A stretch of 64,000 bases of DNA. Origin: Dokdonella sp. Lineage in GTDB: Bacteria; Pseudomonadota; Gammaproteobacteria; Xanthomonadales; Rhodanobacteraceae. The stretch lies in assembly GCA_024707225.1 (NCBI GenBank), contig JANQAE010000001.1, positions 1,981,387 through 2,045,386 of the forward strand, read 5' to 3'. The position numbers were made by a program, and so were the translations under genes. Of the stretch, positions 10,298-23,968 are shown one piece after another. How positions within the stretch are numbered: the stretch's first letter is position 1; each line of letters starts with the position of its first letter. Under the pieces are notes generated by a model, which was not told the DNA's origin, searched no databases, and saw nothing but the letters and a program-made list of their open reading frames with translations.

Positions 10298-10762
10298 TCA
10301 GCGGTCGGCGTAGCGCAGCTTCTCGATCACGCAGGGCTTCATCAGCTCGCTGCGCGCGGCCGGATCGGACGGCAGGTTCAGCGGAAAGATCAGCCAGCTG
10401 AACACCGGATCGCGGCCGCCGTTGGTGGCGGTCGGCTCGAACTTCAGATGCGCACCGATGCTGAGCGCGAGCTTGGCCAGATCCGGCCCCTCCGGCACGA
10501 TGCGCTGCACCTTGACCGAGCTGGTGCTGCCGGTGCCGTCGACGACGAACGACACGGTCGCGCAGGTCGGCACGTCCATGCCCTTGCCGAACATCGGCGC
10601 GTCGCCCTGCACCGACTCGTTGACGAGCACCCAGTACTTGGCCAGATCGTCCGGCGCGACCACGCGCGGCTGCCGCTGCGCGACCGCCGCGGCGGACACG
10701 AACGCCAGCGACGCGGCGGCGGCGAACGCGAGCGGGCGGCGGATCGGGGAAGGACGGGACAT
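10298..10762 (-). CDS. exported protein with TonB C-terminal-like domain
   Basis: This 154-residue protein has a signal peptide (to about residue 33, ending in AVAQ). Its C-terminal portion resembles the TonB_C fold: CATVSFVVDGTGSTSSVKVQRIVP followed by a helix and LKFEPTATNGGRDPVFSWLIFPL. It lacks the long proline linker and inner-membrane anchor of a real TonB, so energy transduction is unlikely. Xanthomonads carry many such stand-alone domains of unknown role. It converges with gtrA. Confidence 0.65.
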   Translation of the reverse strand: MSRPSPIRRPLAFAAAASLAFVSAAAVAQRQPRVVAPDDLAKYWVLVNESVQGDAPMFGKGMDVPTCATVSFVVDGTGSTSSVKVQRIVPEGPDLAKLALSIGAHLKFEPTATNGGRDPVFSWLIFPLNLPSDPAARSELMKPCVIEKLRYADR

Positions 10763-10848
10763 GGCACGCTCCGGCGCGAAACGAGAGCGCGATTGTAGCG
10801 CTTCGCGACGCGGCGGCTGCGCGCTTCGCGCGCGCGTCGAGCCGCCGT

Positions 10849-12315
<1,467 letters not shown>

Positions 12316-12723
12316 GCGGCAGCGTTCCTTTATCGCGCGGGATCGCGTTCAAACCTAGCACAGCGTCGTGACCGACCGGACCGCTGCGCGCTCTTGCCGC
12401 GCCTTGCCGACGTCGCCCCGAAAACCGCGGCGATCCCGCGATCCGGGCCACGGCGCGGGATCGCCGGACCGAACGACTGCTGAAAGGGGCCCGCTCTCCG
12501 TGCCGGCCGGGACCGCCCGGCGACATCCAGCGGAGCGATGACGGCGCGGTGGCCGCGGCGCGCCCATCGCGACAATTTGCCGTGCTGGAATCTAGCTGCA
12601 ATGCAGCAATATGCATCGAAGAATCTTGATTATCGGCGTAGAAAGGTACTGGAGAAAATGGTGCGAAGCACCAAATCAGGCCGATGCCGCGCTTTTCCGC
12701 TTTTTCCGCATGAGGAGACTTCC
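12316..12723. other. intergenic region between divergent pyk and an exported protein gene
   Basis: No gene is supported here. The right half (about 12560-12700) is clearly more AT-rich than the surroundings, as expected for promoters. It contains a small hairpin, TGGTGC-GAA-GCACCA (12659-12673), in the leader of the downstream gene. GAGGAGA lies before the ATG at 12724. Confidence 0.5.
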
Positions 12724-13431
12724 ATGAACATCGTCAAGCTGACCCTGGCCGCGTCGATCGGCCTGCTCTGCGCCGGTACCGTGCAGGCCGCACCGCCCGC
12801 GCACGACACCACGGCCACCGCGACCGCGCAGGCGCGCAAGGTCGTCCAGGTCGGCGACGACGTGATCGTCGTCAGCCTGGTCGCGGCCGACGGCCGGAGC
12901 CGCGCCGACAATGTCGGCATCACGCGCTACGGCGCCGACGGCACGCCGCTGGCCTGGCGCACCGCCGGTGCCTGGAATCCCGACGGCGGCGCCGCGATCG
13001 TGTTTCCGAACAGCGCCTGGTACTTCACCGCGATCCGTGACGTGCAGGTGTTCAAGGATCACCTGTGGGTGCTGGCCGACTCGGCGACCGTCGACGGCGA
13101 GGGCGCCACCCGGAGCAGCACCGACATCCTGACGTTCAGCACCGCCGGCGAGTTCAAGGGCGGCCACTTCAACGTGATCCATCCGGGCCCGTCGCAGGAC
13201 GTGATCGGTGCCGGCATGGCGTTCAAGGCCGCCGCCGACGGCGAGAATGCCGACCGCCTGCTGGTCGTCGCCGGCTGCGCGGAGGACGGCCAGGCCAGCG
13301 ACCGGCTGTGCCTGCAGCGCTTCCTGCTGAGCACGCGCGAGGACTGGTATCCGTCGTTCGCCGGCGATGGATCGACGCAGACGCGCTGGACCCTCGCCGA
13401 GCGCGGCGTCGCCTCGACCGCGACGCGCTGA
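12724..13431 (+). CDS. exported protein of unknown function
   Basis: I do not recognise this 235-residue protein. It has a clear signal peptide (MNIVKLTLAASIGLLCAGTVQAA, cleavage near 23). The mature part has repeated short beta-strand segments such as DDVIVVSLVAADG, DVQVFKDHLWVLADS and DRLLVVAGC, suggestive of a small propeller-like or delta-60-type fold. Two cysteines (in the AGCAEDG and RLCLQRF segments) could form a disulfide. The good ribosome site GAGGAG fixes the start. It ends at a strong hairpin shared with the convergent MFS gene. Confidence 0.7.
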   Translation: MNIVKLTLAASIGLLCAGTVQAAPPAHDTTATATAQARKVVQVGDDVIVVSLVAADGRSRADNVGITRYGADGTPLAWRTAGAWNPDGGAAIVFPNSAWYFTAIRDVQVFKDHLWVLADSATVDGEGATRSSTDILTFSTAGEFKGGHFNVIHPGPSQDVIGAGMAFKAAADGENADRLLVVAGCAEDGQASDRLCLQRFLLSTREDWYPSFAGDGSTQTRWTLAERGVASTATR

Positions 13432-13471
13432 GCGGCGGTCCGGCCGCGCGCCACGCGCACCCCGCAGGACT

Positions 13472-13501
13472 GCACGCGGCGGACTTCGGTCCGCCGCGTG
13501 C
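13472..13501. terminator. stable hairpin between convergent genes
   Basis: A 13-bp perfect GC-rich stem closes on a TTCG tetraloop (GCACGCGGCGGAC / GTCCGCCGCGTGC). It lies between the stops of the exported protein gene and the convergent MFS gene and probably serves both directions. There is no long T-run. Confidence 0.7.
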
Positions 13502-13510
13502 TTGCGCCCG

Positions 13511-14752
13511 CTACGCCGCCGGCCGGTCGCGCGAGGCGCGCCGGGCGACCCGCCAGCCGAGCAGCGCCGCGGCCAGCAGCACGGCCGCCGCGAGCAGGAA
13601 CGCCGCGCCCGGCAGCGCCAGCGGCGCATCGGCGTCGACCGAGACCGAATAGACCCAGCCGAAGCACAGCGGCGAGAGCACGCCGGCGACGCTGGCGACG
13701 CTCATATTGGCACCCTGCAGCTGGCCCTGTTCGTTCTCCGACACGCGCTGCGTCATCAGCGACAGCAGCGTCGGCATCGCCAGTCCCCACAGCGCATTGG
13801 GCAGCATGGCTGCCGCGAACGCCCAACCGCCCGGCGCCAGGCCCATGCAGGCCAGACCGGCGGCACCGCCGAACAGGCCCAGGATCATCGTCGCGCGGTC
13901 GCCGATCCGCTTGACCACGCGTCCGACCAGCACGCCCTGCACCAGCATGTCGAGCGCGCCGGCCAGCGCCAGCAGCACGCCGACGGTGCCGGGACTCCAG
14001 CCGTAGCGATGGCCCGCGTACAGCACGAACACGGCCGAGAACACGTGATGGGCGAAGTACAGCAGGAAGTTGACGACGGCCAGACCCGACAGCTCCGGAT
14101 GCGAGCGCAGCAGCGTCAGCGCGCCGAACGGATTGGCGCGCCGCCACGAGAAGCGCATGCGCCGTTCGACCGGCAGCGACTCGGGCAGGATGAAGATGCC
14201 GTACAGGAACGTCAGCCCGCTGAGCGCCGCGGCGACCCAGAACGGCGCGCGCGGCGAGACCTCGCCGAGCACGCCGCCGAGCAGCGGACCGGCGACGAAG
14301 CCCGCGCTGAATGCCGCGCCGATCAGGCCGTAACCGCGCGAGCGCGCCTCCGGCGGCGTGATGTCGGCCATGTACGCGTAGACGGTCGTGAAACTGGCCG
14401 AGGTCACGCCGGCGATCATGCGGCCGAGCGCGAGCCACCACAGGTTCGGCGCCAGCGCCATCAGCACGTAGTCGGCGGCCAGACCCGCGGTCGAGAGCAG
14501 GATCACCGGCCGCCGTCCGACCTGGTCGGACAGGCTGCCGATGACCGGCGAGGCGACGAACTGCATCAGCGCCCACAACGCGACGAACACGCCGTTGACG
14601 ACGCCGGCCTGCGCATTGGAGCCGGTGAACGCCTCGATCAGCGGCGGCAGCACCGGAATGACGATGCCCATCGCGACGATGTCGAGCATCGCCACGACGA
14701 GGATGAATGCGATCGCGGCCGAGCGGCCGGACGAAACCGGAGGGAGCATCAC
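13511..14752 (-). CDS. MFS exporter, TetA/TCR-like
   Basis: This 413-residue transporter has 12 predicted helices. The DHA1/TetA hallmarks are FILVVAMLDIVAMGIVIPVLPPLI in helix 1, the loop 2-3 motif GSLSDQVGRRPVILLST, and ADITPPEARSRGYGLIGAAFSAGFVAGPLLGG in helices 4-5. The second half repeats a degenerate loop (GRVVKRIGDRATMILG). The family exports tetracycline and other drugs, but sequence alone does not show that this chromosomal copy gives resistance; no TetR regulator adjoins it. Confidence 0.88.
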   Translation of the reverse strand: MMLPPVSSGRSAAIAFILVVAMLDIVAMGIVIPVLPPLIEAFTGSNAQAGVVNGVFVALWALMQFVASPVIGSLSDQVGRRPVILLSTAGLAADYVLMALAPNLWWLALGRMIAGVTSASFTTVYAYMADITPPEARSRGYGLIGAAFSAGFVAGPLLGGVLGEVSPRAPFWVAAALSGLTFLYGIFILPESLPVERRMRFSWRRANPFGALTLLRSHPELSGLAVVNFLLYFAHHVFSAVFVLYAGHRYGWSPGTVGVLLALAGALDMLVQGVLVGRVVKRIGDRATMILGLFGGAAGLACMGLAPGGWAFAAAMLPNALWGLAMPTLLSLMTQRVSENEQGQLQGANMSVASVAGVLSPLCFGWVYSVSVDADAPLALPGAAFLLAAAVLLAAALLGWRVARRASRDRPAA

Positions 14753-14837
14753 GACTGCCGCGAGCGAGCGCGGGTTTCAGCGGGGCGGCGATTGTAGCCG
14801 TGTCCGCGTGTCGTCACGCAGACGGCAAGGCGCTGCG

Positions 14838-15500
14838 TCAGGCCGCGCCGGCGAGCTGGCGCAGCGCCTGCTCGAACACCTCGGGCGGCTGCCCGCCGCT
14901 GATCAGATGGCGCTCCTGGAGGATCGTCGCCGGCACCGAGCGGATGCCGCGCTCGGCGTAATAGGCCTCGCGCTCGCGGACCTCGGCTGCGTAGCGGTCC
15001 GATTCGAGCACGTCGCGAACCGTCTCGGCGTCGATGCCGGACGCGACCGCCAGTCGCGTCAGCGTCGCCGCCGCGGCGATGTCCTCGCCGTCGGTGAAAT
15101 AGGCCTTCAGCAGCGCGTGCGCGAACGCGCGCGCGGTGGCGGCGCCGGCCGCGGCGGCCGCACGCAGCAGCCGGTGCGCATCGAACGTCGCGACGATGCG
15201 CGTGCGCGGCCCGAACGCGAGCCCCACCGCCTCGCCGCGCGCGGCGATTGCGGCCTGGTTGCGCGCGATCTCGGCCGCCGAGATGCCGTACTTGCGCGAC
15301 AGATGCTCGACCAGGTCCTCGCCGTCCGCACCGAGCGCGGGATTGAGCTCGAACGGCTGGAAGTGCAGATCGACCGCGACCGCGTCGCCGGCGCGCTCGA
15401 GCGCGCGCTCGAGCGCATACAGACCGATCGCACACCACGGACAGACCGGGTCGAGCACGAAGTCGATGCGGATGCGGGCGGGAGAGTCGTTGACGGACAT
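14838..15500 (-). CDS. DsbA-family oxidoreductase, FrnE-like
   Basis: This 220-residue cytoplasmic thioredoxin-fold protein has the active site DPVCPWCAIG (CPWC, about residues 16-19), a long helical insertion, and the cis-Pro segment RSVPATILQERHLISGGQPPEVFEQAL typical of FrnE. The relatives act as disulfide oxidoreductases in stress responses or polyketide pathways. I chose the ATG at 15500 because GGAGCGACC precedes it and it starts the fold; an in-frame ATG ten codons upstream is possible. Confidence 0.85.
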   Translation of the reverse strand: MSVNDSPARIRIDFVLDPVCPWCAIGLYALERALERAGDAVAVDLHFQPFELNPALGADGEDLVEHLSRKYGISAAEIARNQAAIAARGEAVGLAFGPRTRIVATFDAHRLLRAAAAAGAATARAFAHALLKAYFTDGEDIAAAATLTRLAVASGIDAETVRDVLESDRYAAEVREREAYYAERGIRSVPATILQERHLISGGQPPEVFEQALRQLAGAA

Positions 15501-15845
15501 CGGCGGTCGCTCCGGCGGCGCAGGCGGCACACGGCCGCGACCGTTCCGCTATGGGGTCGCCAGGTCGGCCGATCAACCGGCCGGCGCCGACCGGGACCTT
15601 GCCGTTGCGTGCGACGCCGAGCCGTTGCGTGCGACGCCGAGCCGTTCCGCGCTCCACTCGGCGGTGCCGGCGGCGCGCACGCGCGTAAAGCAGGTCTCGA
15701 TCACGCGCAGCACACCGGCGGCGGGTGGCACCGCCAGCGGCGACGACGCCGGCGTTTGCGGCAACGCGACCTCGAGCACGCTGCCTGACGCCGTGCCGGC
15801 GCCGCGCCGCGCCGCGCCGGAGCATGCCGGCCGACGCCGGTGCGG
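15501..15845. other. intergenic region with a short tandem repeat
   Basis: This 345-bp gap lies between the FrnE-like gene and the LytTR regulator, both on the minus strand. It holds two exact 20-bp tandem units (15601-15640). A minus-strand reading frame at 15573-15779 covers the repeat but has no ribosome site and no family resemblance, so I do not call it a gene. Confidence 0.5.
15601..15640. repeat. tandem duplication of a 20-bp unit
   Basis: The unit GCCGTTGCGTGCGACGCCGA occurs twice head to tail, followed by a partial third copy (GCCGTT). It lies upstream of the FrnE-like gene and is probably a simple slippage duplication. Confidence 0.9.
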
Positions 15846-16646
15846 TCAGTGCAGCAGCGCGGCCTTGTCCTTGTAGCTGCGCGACAGCTTGAGCGTCTGG
15901 CCGGAAGCCAGCGTGACGAAGTACTCGCCGTTCAGATGCGCGCGCAGCTCGCGCACGCAGTCGCGGTTGACGATCGTCGAGCGATGGATGCGCACGAACC
16001 GGGTCGGATCGAGGCGCTGCTCCATCTCGCGCATCGTCGCGCGCAGCACCAGCGTTTCGTCGCCGGCGTGGATGCACAGATAGTCGCCGGCCGCGTCGAT
16101 CCAGCGGATCTCGCGCGGATCCAGACGCACCGTGCGGTCACCGTCGCGGAACGCGAGCCTGGCGCCGGGCACGGGCACCGCACCGGACAGTGCATCGTCG
16201 AGGCTGAGCTCTGGACGCCCGGAGACCCGTGCGAGCAGGCCGAGCAGCCGGTCGCGCTGGCCACAGGCGGTCCGCGACGCGAGCAGGCTGCGCGCGCGGT
16301 CGAGCGCCTGCTCGAGCCGCTCGTCGTCGACCGGCTTGAGCAGATAGTCGATCGCGCTGGCCGCGAACGCATCGAGCGCGTACTGGTCGTACGCGGTCAC
16401 GAACACCGTCAGCGGCAGCTGTTCGGCCGGCAGCGCACGCAGCAGCGCGAAGCCGTCGACCTCGGGCATCTGCACGTCGAGGAACATCAGATCGGGCCGC
16501 TCGGCGCCGATCGCCGCCATGGCCTCGCGGCCGTTGCCGGCCTGGCCGACGATCGCCACGTCGGCGTGTCGCGCCAGCCGCAGCTCCAGGCCGCGCCGCG
16601 CCAGCGGCTCGTCGTCGACGATCAGGATGCGCAGGGGCTGGCTCAT
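15846..16646 (-). CDS. LytTR-family response regulator
   Basis: The 266 residues comprise a receiver domain (VDDE near the N-terminus, phospho-acceptor Asp in LMFLDVQMPE, Thr in VFVTAYDQYAL, Lys in YLLKPVDDE) and a C-terminal LytTR DNA-binding domain (IRWIDAAGDYLCIHAGDE, RFVRIHRSTIVNRDCVREL, KLSRSYKD). It follows and overlaps by 4 bp the gene for its sensor kinase. AlgR/LytR-type regulators control envelope, biofilm or virulence functions; target genes here are unknown. Confidence 0.93.
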   Translation of the reverse strand: MSQPLRILIVDDEPLARRGLELRLARHADVAIVGQAGNGREAMAAIGAERPDLMFLDVQMPEVDGFALLRALPAEQLPLTVFVTAYDQYALDAFAASAIDYLLKPVDDERLEQALDRARSLLASRTACGQRDRLLGLLARVSGRPELSLDDALSGAVPVPGARLAFRDGDRTVRLDPREIRWIDAAGDYLCIHAGDETLVLRATMREMEQRLDPTRFVRIHRSTIVNRDCVRELRAHLNGEYFVTLASGQTLKLSRSYKDKAALLH

Positions 16647-17731
16647 CGCAGGGCACCTTCTTCGGGAGCCGGATCGAACGGCAGGTCGAGCAGGATCTCC
16701 AGGCCGCGCGGCGCGAGATTGCGCGTGCCCATGTGCTGACGCGAACCGTAGAGCACGCGCAGACGCTCGCGCGTATTGGCCAGGCCCACGCCGTTGCCGG
16801 CGATCGTCGGCGGCAGGCCGGGGCCGTCGTCGCGGACCAGGATGTGCAGACGGTCGCCGCGGACCTCGGCGCCGATCCCGATCGTGCCGCCGGCGGCGCA
16901 CGGAGCGACCGCGTACTTGATCGCGTTCTCGATCAGCGGCTGCAGGATCAGGCTCGGCACGCGACCGCGCCGGGCCTCGGCATCGGCCTGGACGCGTACG
17001 CGCAGGCGCTCGCCGAAGCGCAGCTGCTCGATGCCGAGGTAGCGCTCGAGCGCGCCGAGTTCCTCGCCGAGCGGTACCAGCTGCACCGGGTCCGAATCGA
17101 GCGTGTGACGCAGGAAGCCCGACAGCGCGCCGACCATGCGGTTGGCCGTCGCGTTCTGGTCGTCGAGGATCAGTGTCGAGATCGCATTGAGCGTGTTGAA
17201 CAGGAAATGCGGATTGAGCTGGTAGCGCAGCATCTTCAGCTGCGCCTCGTGCGCCATCGCATGCGCCTTGAGCACGGCCTCGCGCTCGCGCGCGAGCTGG
17301 CGGCTGAAGCGGATGCCGAAGTACAACCCGCTCCAGGACAGGATCACGTAGAGCGACGTGCCGAAGTGGCTGATGTAGCCGCCGAGCGCGGCCGGCCGGC
17401 AGGTCGTGCAGACGAGAAACAGGCTCTCCGCGGCCAGCTTGGCGTAGACCGCGGTCGCGATCAGCAGCAGCGCGATCGACGCGGCGATCATGCGCGGCAT
17501 CGGCCAGCCGGCGACCGCGCGATAGCCGAACCGCAGCAGCGTCGTGACGAAGAATCCCGCGACGGCCGAACCGGCCGCCACCCACAGATACCTGGCCGGT
17601 TTGCCGTAGCCGAGCGCGGCCATCGAATGCAGCGTGAAGTAGCCGGTCCATCCGGCCGCCTGCAGCAGCCAGAACAGGCGCGGCGAGCCCGACGGCAGGC
17701 TGCGCAGGACGGGGACAGTCGTGTCGCTCAT
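16643..17731 (-). CDS. LytS/AlgZ-type sensor histidine kinase
   Basis: This 362-residue kinase has an N-terminal membrane region of about four helices (residues 20-160) and the His_kinase motif of the LytS class, YQLNPHFLFNTLNAISTLI, with the phospho-His in NPHFLFN. The ATPase part has LILQPLIENAIKYAV (N-box), RDDGPGL and NGVGLANTRERL. CTTCR on an external loop might bind metal or form a disulfide. It is translationally coupled to the LytTR regulator. Confidence 0.92.
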   Translation of the reverse strand: MSDTTVPVLRSLPSGSPRLFWLLQAAGWTGYFTLHSMAALGYGKPARYLWVAAGSAVAGFFVTTLLRFGYRAVAGWPMPRMIAASIALLLIATAVYAKLAAESLFLVCTTCRPAALGGYISHFGTSLYVILSWSGLYFGIRFSRQLAREREAVLKAHAMAHEAQLKMLRYQLNPHFLFNTLNAISTLILDDQNATANRMVGALSGFLRHTLDSDPVQLVPLGEELGALERYLGIEQLRFGERLRVRVQADAEARRGRVPSLILQPLIENAIKYAVAPCAAGGTIGIGAEVRGDRLHILVRDDGPGLPPTIAGNGVGLANTRERLRVLYGSRQHMGTRNLAPRGLEILLDLPFDPAPEEGALR

Positions 17732-17811
17732 GACCGTCGCATGCTAGAGCACCGCCGCGAACGCGGCGACACGACTCGGCGCGCCGGACGCACGCTTGGG
17801 CGCACGCGGCC

Positions 17812-18813
17812 TCAGCCGCGCCGCAGCAGCGTGCGCAGTTCGATCAGCGCCGCATTGGCGCGCGAGACGTAGTTGGCCAGCACCAGCGAATGGTTCGCGA
17901 AGAAGCCGTACGGCGAGCCGTTGAGGATCATCGGGCTCCAGACGCGATGCTGCGCCTCTTCGAGCTCGCGGATCACCTGCTCGAGGCTGGCGACCGCGTT
18001 CTTGTCGCGCAGCACCGGCCCGAAATCGATCGCGATCGCCTCGAGCTGTTCACGCAGCGCCCAGGTGTAGCCGCGTGCCTCGTAGAAGTTGTCGTCGATC
18101 TTCAGCCACGGCGTCTTGACCAGCAGTGGGCCGCCCGACGTCCCCGCGCCGTCGCCGGGATCGCCCAGACTGGTTTCCAGTCGCACCTGACCGACGCTGG
18201 CCGACAGGCGCTGCGACAGCGAACCCAGCCGCCCGGAGGCGACCTGCAGGTAATCGGCCAGGTTGTCGGCACGCGCGAAGAACTGTGCGTTGCCACGGCC
18301 CGGATCGGCCAGGCGGGCGGCGTAGCTCTCGACCAGCTTGATCGCCTTGCGGTACTGACCCTCCGAGCTCGGCAGCAGCCAGCGGTCGTTCGGCGAACTG
18401 AACAGCGGATCGGCCTCCTGCAGATCCTTGTCCTCGGCCGACTGGCTCTGCGACCGGCTGAAGTCGTTGCGCAGCGCGCGGGCCAGGTCGCGCGTCGCGG
18501 TGAGGACACCGAATTCCCAGTTGGGCACGTTGTCCATCAGCACGCCGGGCGGCAGCTTGTCGTTGCTGAGGTAGCCGCCGCGCTTGTCGAGCATGGACTC
18601 GGCCGAGCGGATCAGCGTGGCGACGGTGACGTAACCGGTGGCGAGCGACTGGCCGGGCTGCAGACGCGCCTGTGCCGACTGGGCGACGTCGAAGCGGTCC
18701 GGTTCGTGATCCCACCAGATCATCAGCGCGACGATCACCAGCGCGTAGACCGCGAGCGCGACCAGCAGCGGACGCAGCCACCGGAACCGGCGAGACGGAA
18801 CGGTCGATTGCAT
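17812..18813 (-). CDS. DUF2333 inner-membrane protein
   Basis: This 333-residue protein begins with an Arg-rich cytoplasmic tail and one membrane helix (about 14-33: LLVALAVYALVIVALMIWW). The rest is a large periplasmic helical domain. DUF2333 is a conserved gammaproteobacterial family without an established function. Typical features are YLSNDKLPPGVLMDNVPNWEFG, the ALRNDFSRSQSQS segment and the NGSPYGFFANHSLVLANYVSRANAA C-terminus. No operon partner is evident. Confidence 0.85.
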   Translation of the reverse strand: MQSTVPSRRFRWLRPLLVALAVYALVIVALMIWWDHEPDRFDVAQSAQARLQPGQSLATGYVTVATLIRSAESMLDKRGGYLSNDKLPPGVLMDNVPNWEFGVLTATRDLARALRNDFSRSQSQSAEDKDLQEADPLFSSPNDRWLLPSSEGQYRKAIKLVESYAARLADPGRGNAQFFARADNLADYLQVASGRLGSLSQRLSASVGQVRLETSLGDPGDGAGTSGGPLLVKTPWLKIDDNFYEARGYTWALREQLEAIAIDFGPVLRDKNAVASLEQVIRELEEAQHRVWSPMILNGSPYGFFANHSLVLANYVSRANAALIELRTLLRRG

Positions 18814-19148
18814 CGGACACCTCCGGACTGAACGCGAGAGAAGGAGACTAGCAGACTGCCACTGCGGCGAGGCCTACACGAACGACCAAGCCGATACCCA
18901 TCACAGCGGCGCAAGAAGACCGGATCCGCCGGGCACTGCAGGCGCCGCGCGCGCCCTCGGACCGAACTGCGACCAGCGGATGCCGGCTGCGCATGGCGAG
19001 CCGGCCGTCAGGGCCACGGCACGACGCGTGGCGAGCCGACCACGCACTCTCCCCGCCCGCGCGGCGCTCCGGGGCGCGATCCTCGTCGAATCGCGCTCGC
19101 GGCCGGCGCATCGGACCGCCCGATCGGGCCGGCCCGTGCGCCCCGCCC
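18814..19148. other. gene-free stretch
   Basis: I see no supported gene, repeat or RNA in these 335 bp. They contain the promoter and leader of the DUF2333 gene (an AGGTGTCC leader just before its ATG) and the downstream side of the ferritin-like gene. Confidence 0.4.
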
Positions 19149-19733
19149 TCAGGCCGGCTGGCCCTTGCGGCCGAGATTCTCGAGCATCGTGCCGAGGTCC
19201 TCGGCGTGCTCCTCCTCGACTGCGAGGATCTCCTCGAGCATGCGCCGCGTCGTCGGATCGTCGTTGCCGAGGTACTGGATGATCTCGCGGTAGCTGTCGA
19301 TCGCGATGCGCTCGGCGACCAGGTCCTCCTTGATCATCTCGATCAGATCGCGGCCCTCGACGTACTCGGAATGGCTGCGCGAGAGCAGACCTTCCGGCGA
19401 GAAGTTCGGCGTGCCGTCGAGCTGGGTGATCCGCTCGGCGATCCGGTCGGCATGCTCCTGCTCCTCACCGGCATGCTCGAGGAACTCGGCCGCCACGCTC
19501 TTGGCGTGGATGCCCGAGGCCATGTAGTAGTGGTACTTGTAGCGCAGCACGCAGACGATCTCGGTCGCGAGCGCCTCGTTGAGCAGCTTGATGACGGTCT
19601 CGCGATCGGCCGAGTAGCCGGCCGTCACCGCGCCCTGCTCGATGTGCTCGCGCGCACGCCTGCGGATCGTCTCGATGTCGGTGAGAAACGGCTTCTCGCC
19701 GGCCGTCGGACTGGAATTCGCTTGCGCTGCCAT
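19149..19733 (-). CDS. ferritin-like (bacterioferritin-type) protein
   Basis: This 194-residue four-helix protein carries the di-iron ligands of the ferritin-like fold. Helix 1 has NEALATEIVCVLRYKYHYYM, helix 2 has EHAGEEQEHADRI (E-x-x-H), helix 3 has EDLVAERIAIDSYREII, and helix 4 has LEEILAVEEEHAEDL (E-x-x-H). It is longer than typical bacterioferritin owing to a 45-residue N-terminal extension, and resembles the DUF892/Dps-like proteins found in Proteobacteria. A role in iron storage or peroxide protection is likely but inferred. Confidence 0.82.
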   Translation of the reverse strand: MAAQANSSPTAGEKPFLTDIETIRRRAREHIEQGAVTAGYSADRETVIKLLNEALATEIVCVLRYKYHYYMASGIHAKSVAAEFLEHAGEEQEHADRIAERITQLDGTPNFSPEGLLSRSHSEYVEGRDLIEMIKEDLVAERIAIDSYREIIQYLGNDDPTTRRMLEEILAVEEEHAEDLGTMLENLGRKGQPA

Positions 19734-19975
19734 ACCTGCCTCCTGGGTGGGTGGATCGCGCCGCCGTGGACCGTTCGGCCGGGCCGGACGCGTTCAGCCA
19801 CGTTAATCCGGCACGCGCGAAAGGAACATGAACGAGCGAATCTTCAGCGCGCCGGCACGGCCGGCGACGAAGGCGCACATGCGCGCCGGTGCGCCCACGC
19901 AGCCGGGCGACACACCGCATGCCGCGTCGGTGCCGGCCCCGCAACGCACCGACGCGACGAACGCGCCGTGCCGGA

Positions 19976-22025
<2,050 letters not shown>

Positions 22026-22114
22026 CTCGAACCGCATTCAACCACGAGCGGCCCCGCGAAGGAACCGGCAGCCCGGCCGCGCACGGCCTTCATCCTTCCA
22101 TCGCGAATAAGCGA

Positions 22115-22120
22115 TATACT
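22115..22120 (+). promoter_or_regulatory. probable -10 for the SAH riboswitch-ahcY transcript
   Basis: TATACT in GCGATATACTCCG lies about 20 bp before the aptamer. A matching -35 is not clear. Confidence 0.45.
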
Positions 22121-22135
22121 CCGCGACCTGCATGC

Positions 22136-22210
22136 CCACCGAGGGGCGCTGCGACCGTCGCATCGACGACGACCAGGCTCGGTGAGCCGTCCCTTTCAAA
22201 CCGCGCCTGC
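22136..22210 (+). promoter_or_regulatory. SAH riboswitch controlling ahcY
   Basis: The sequence shows the S-adenosylhomocysteine aptamer core: CCGAGGGGCGCTGCGACC, a variable hairpin (GTCGCATCGACGAC), then CCAGGCTCGG, with a downstream CCGCGCCT that can pair with the GGCGC loop as the pseudoknot. SAH riboswitches activate genes that recycle SAH when the toxic product accumulates, and ahcY follows immediately. Boundaries are approximate. Confidence 0.9.
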
Positions 22211-22231
22211 CGATCGCACGGAGTTTCCCCG

Positions 22232-23671
<1,440 letters not shown>

Positions 23672-23678
23672 CGGTTCC

Positions 23679-23716
23679 GGCCGCGGGTCCTCCGGCATCG
23701 GTCCGGACCCGCGGCC
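23679..23716 (+). terminator. hairpin after ahcY
   Basis: GGCCGCGGGTCC pairs with GGACCCGCGGCC around a 14-base loop. It lies just after the ahcY stop but lacks a T-run; it may protect the 3' end or assist the stronger terminator downstream. Confidence 0.4.
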
Positions 23717-23774
23717 GTCCGGTGCGGGACCGCATGGTTCCGCCGCCTTCCCGGTCCGGTCGCCGGACGCGCCG

Positions 23775-23808
23775 AGGCGTCGTATCCTGCGATACGACGC
23801 CTTTCTTC
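23775..23808 (+). terminator. Rho-independent terminator downstream of ahcY
   Basis: A perfect 12-bp stem (AGGCGTCGTATC / GATACGACGCCT) with a CTGC loop is followed by a T-rich run (TTTCTT). It separates the riboswitch-ahcY transcript from the TPR gene and metF. Confidence 0.8.
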
Positions 23809-23968
23809 CGTCGTTCGCCAGGGGGCATACGATGATCGATCCGCTGCTGATGCACCGCAGATTCCGTTCCTTCGCCGCGCCGGCACCGGCCGCCAGGCCC
23901 ATCGCGGGACCGCCGGTCGCGCGCGCGCGCGACGCGGTATCCCGCGCCGTCCCGGGGAGGGCTAAGCG

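Noticed and set aside
15573-15779. Small minus-strand gene over the tandem repeat
   Set aside because: No ribosome site, low-complexity Ala/Ser/Arg end, and the repeat itself creates part of the frame.
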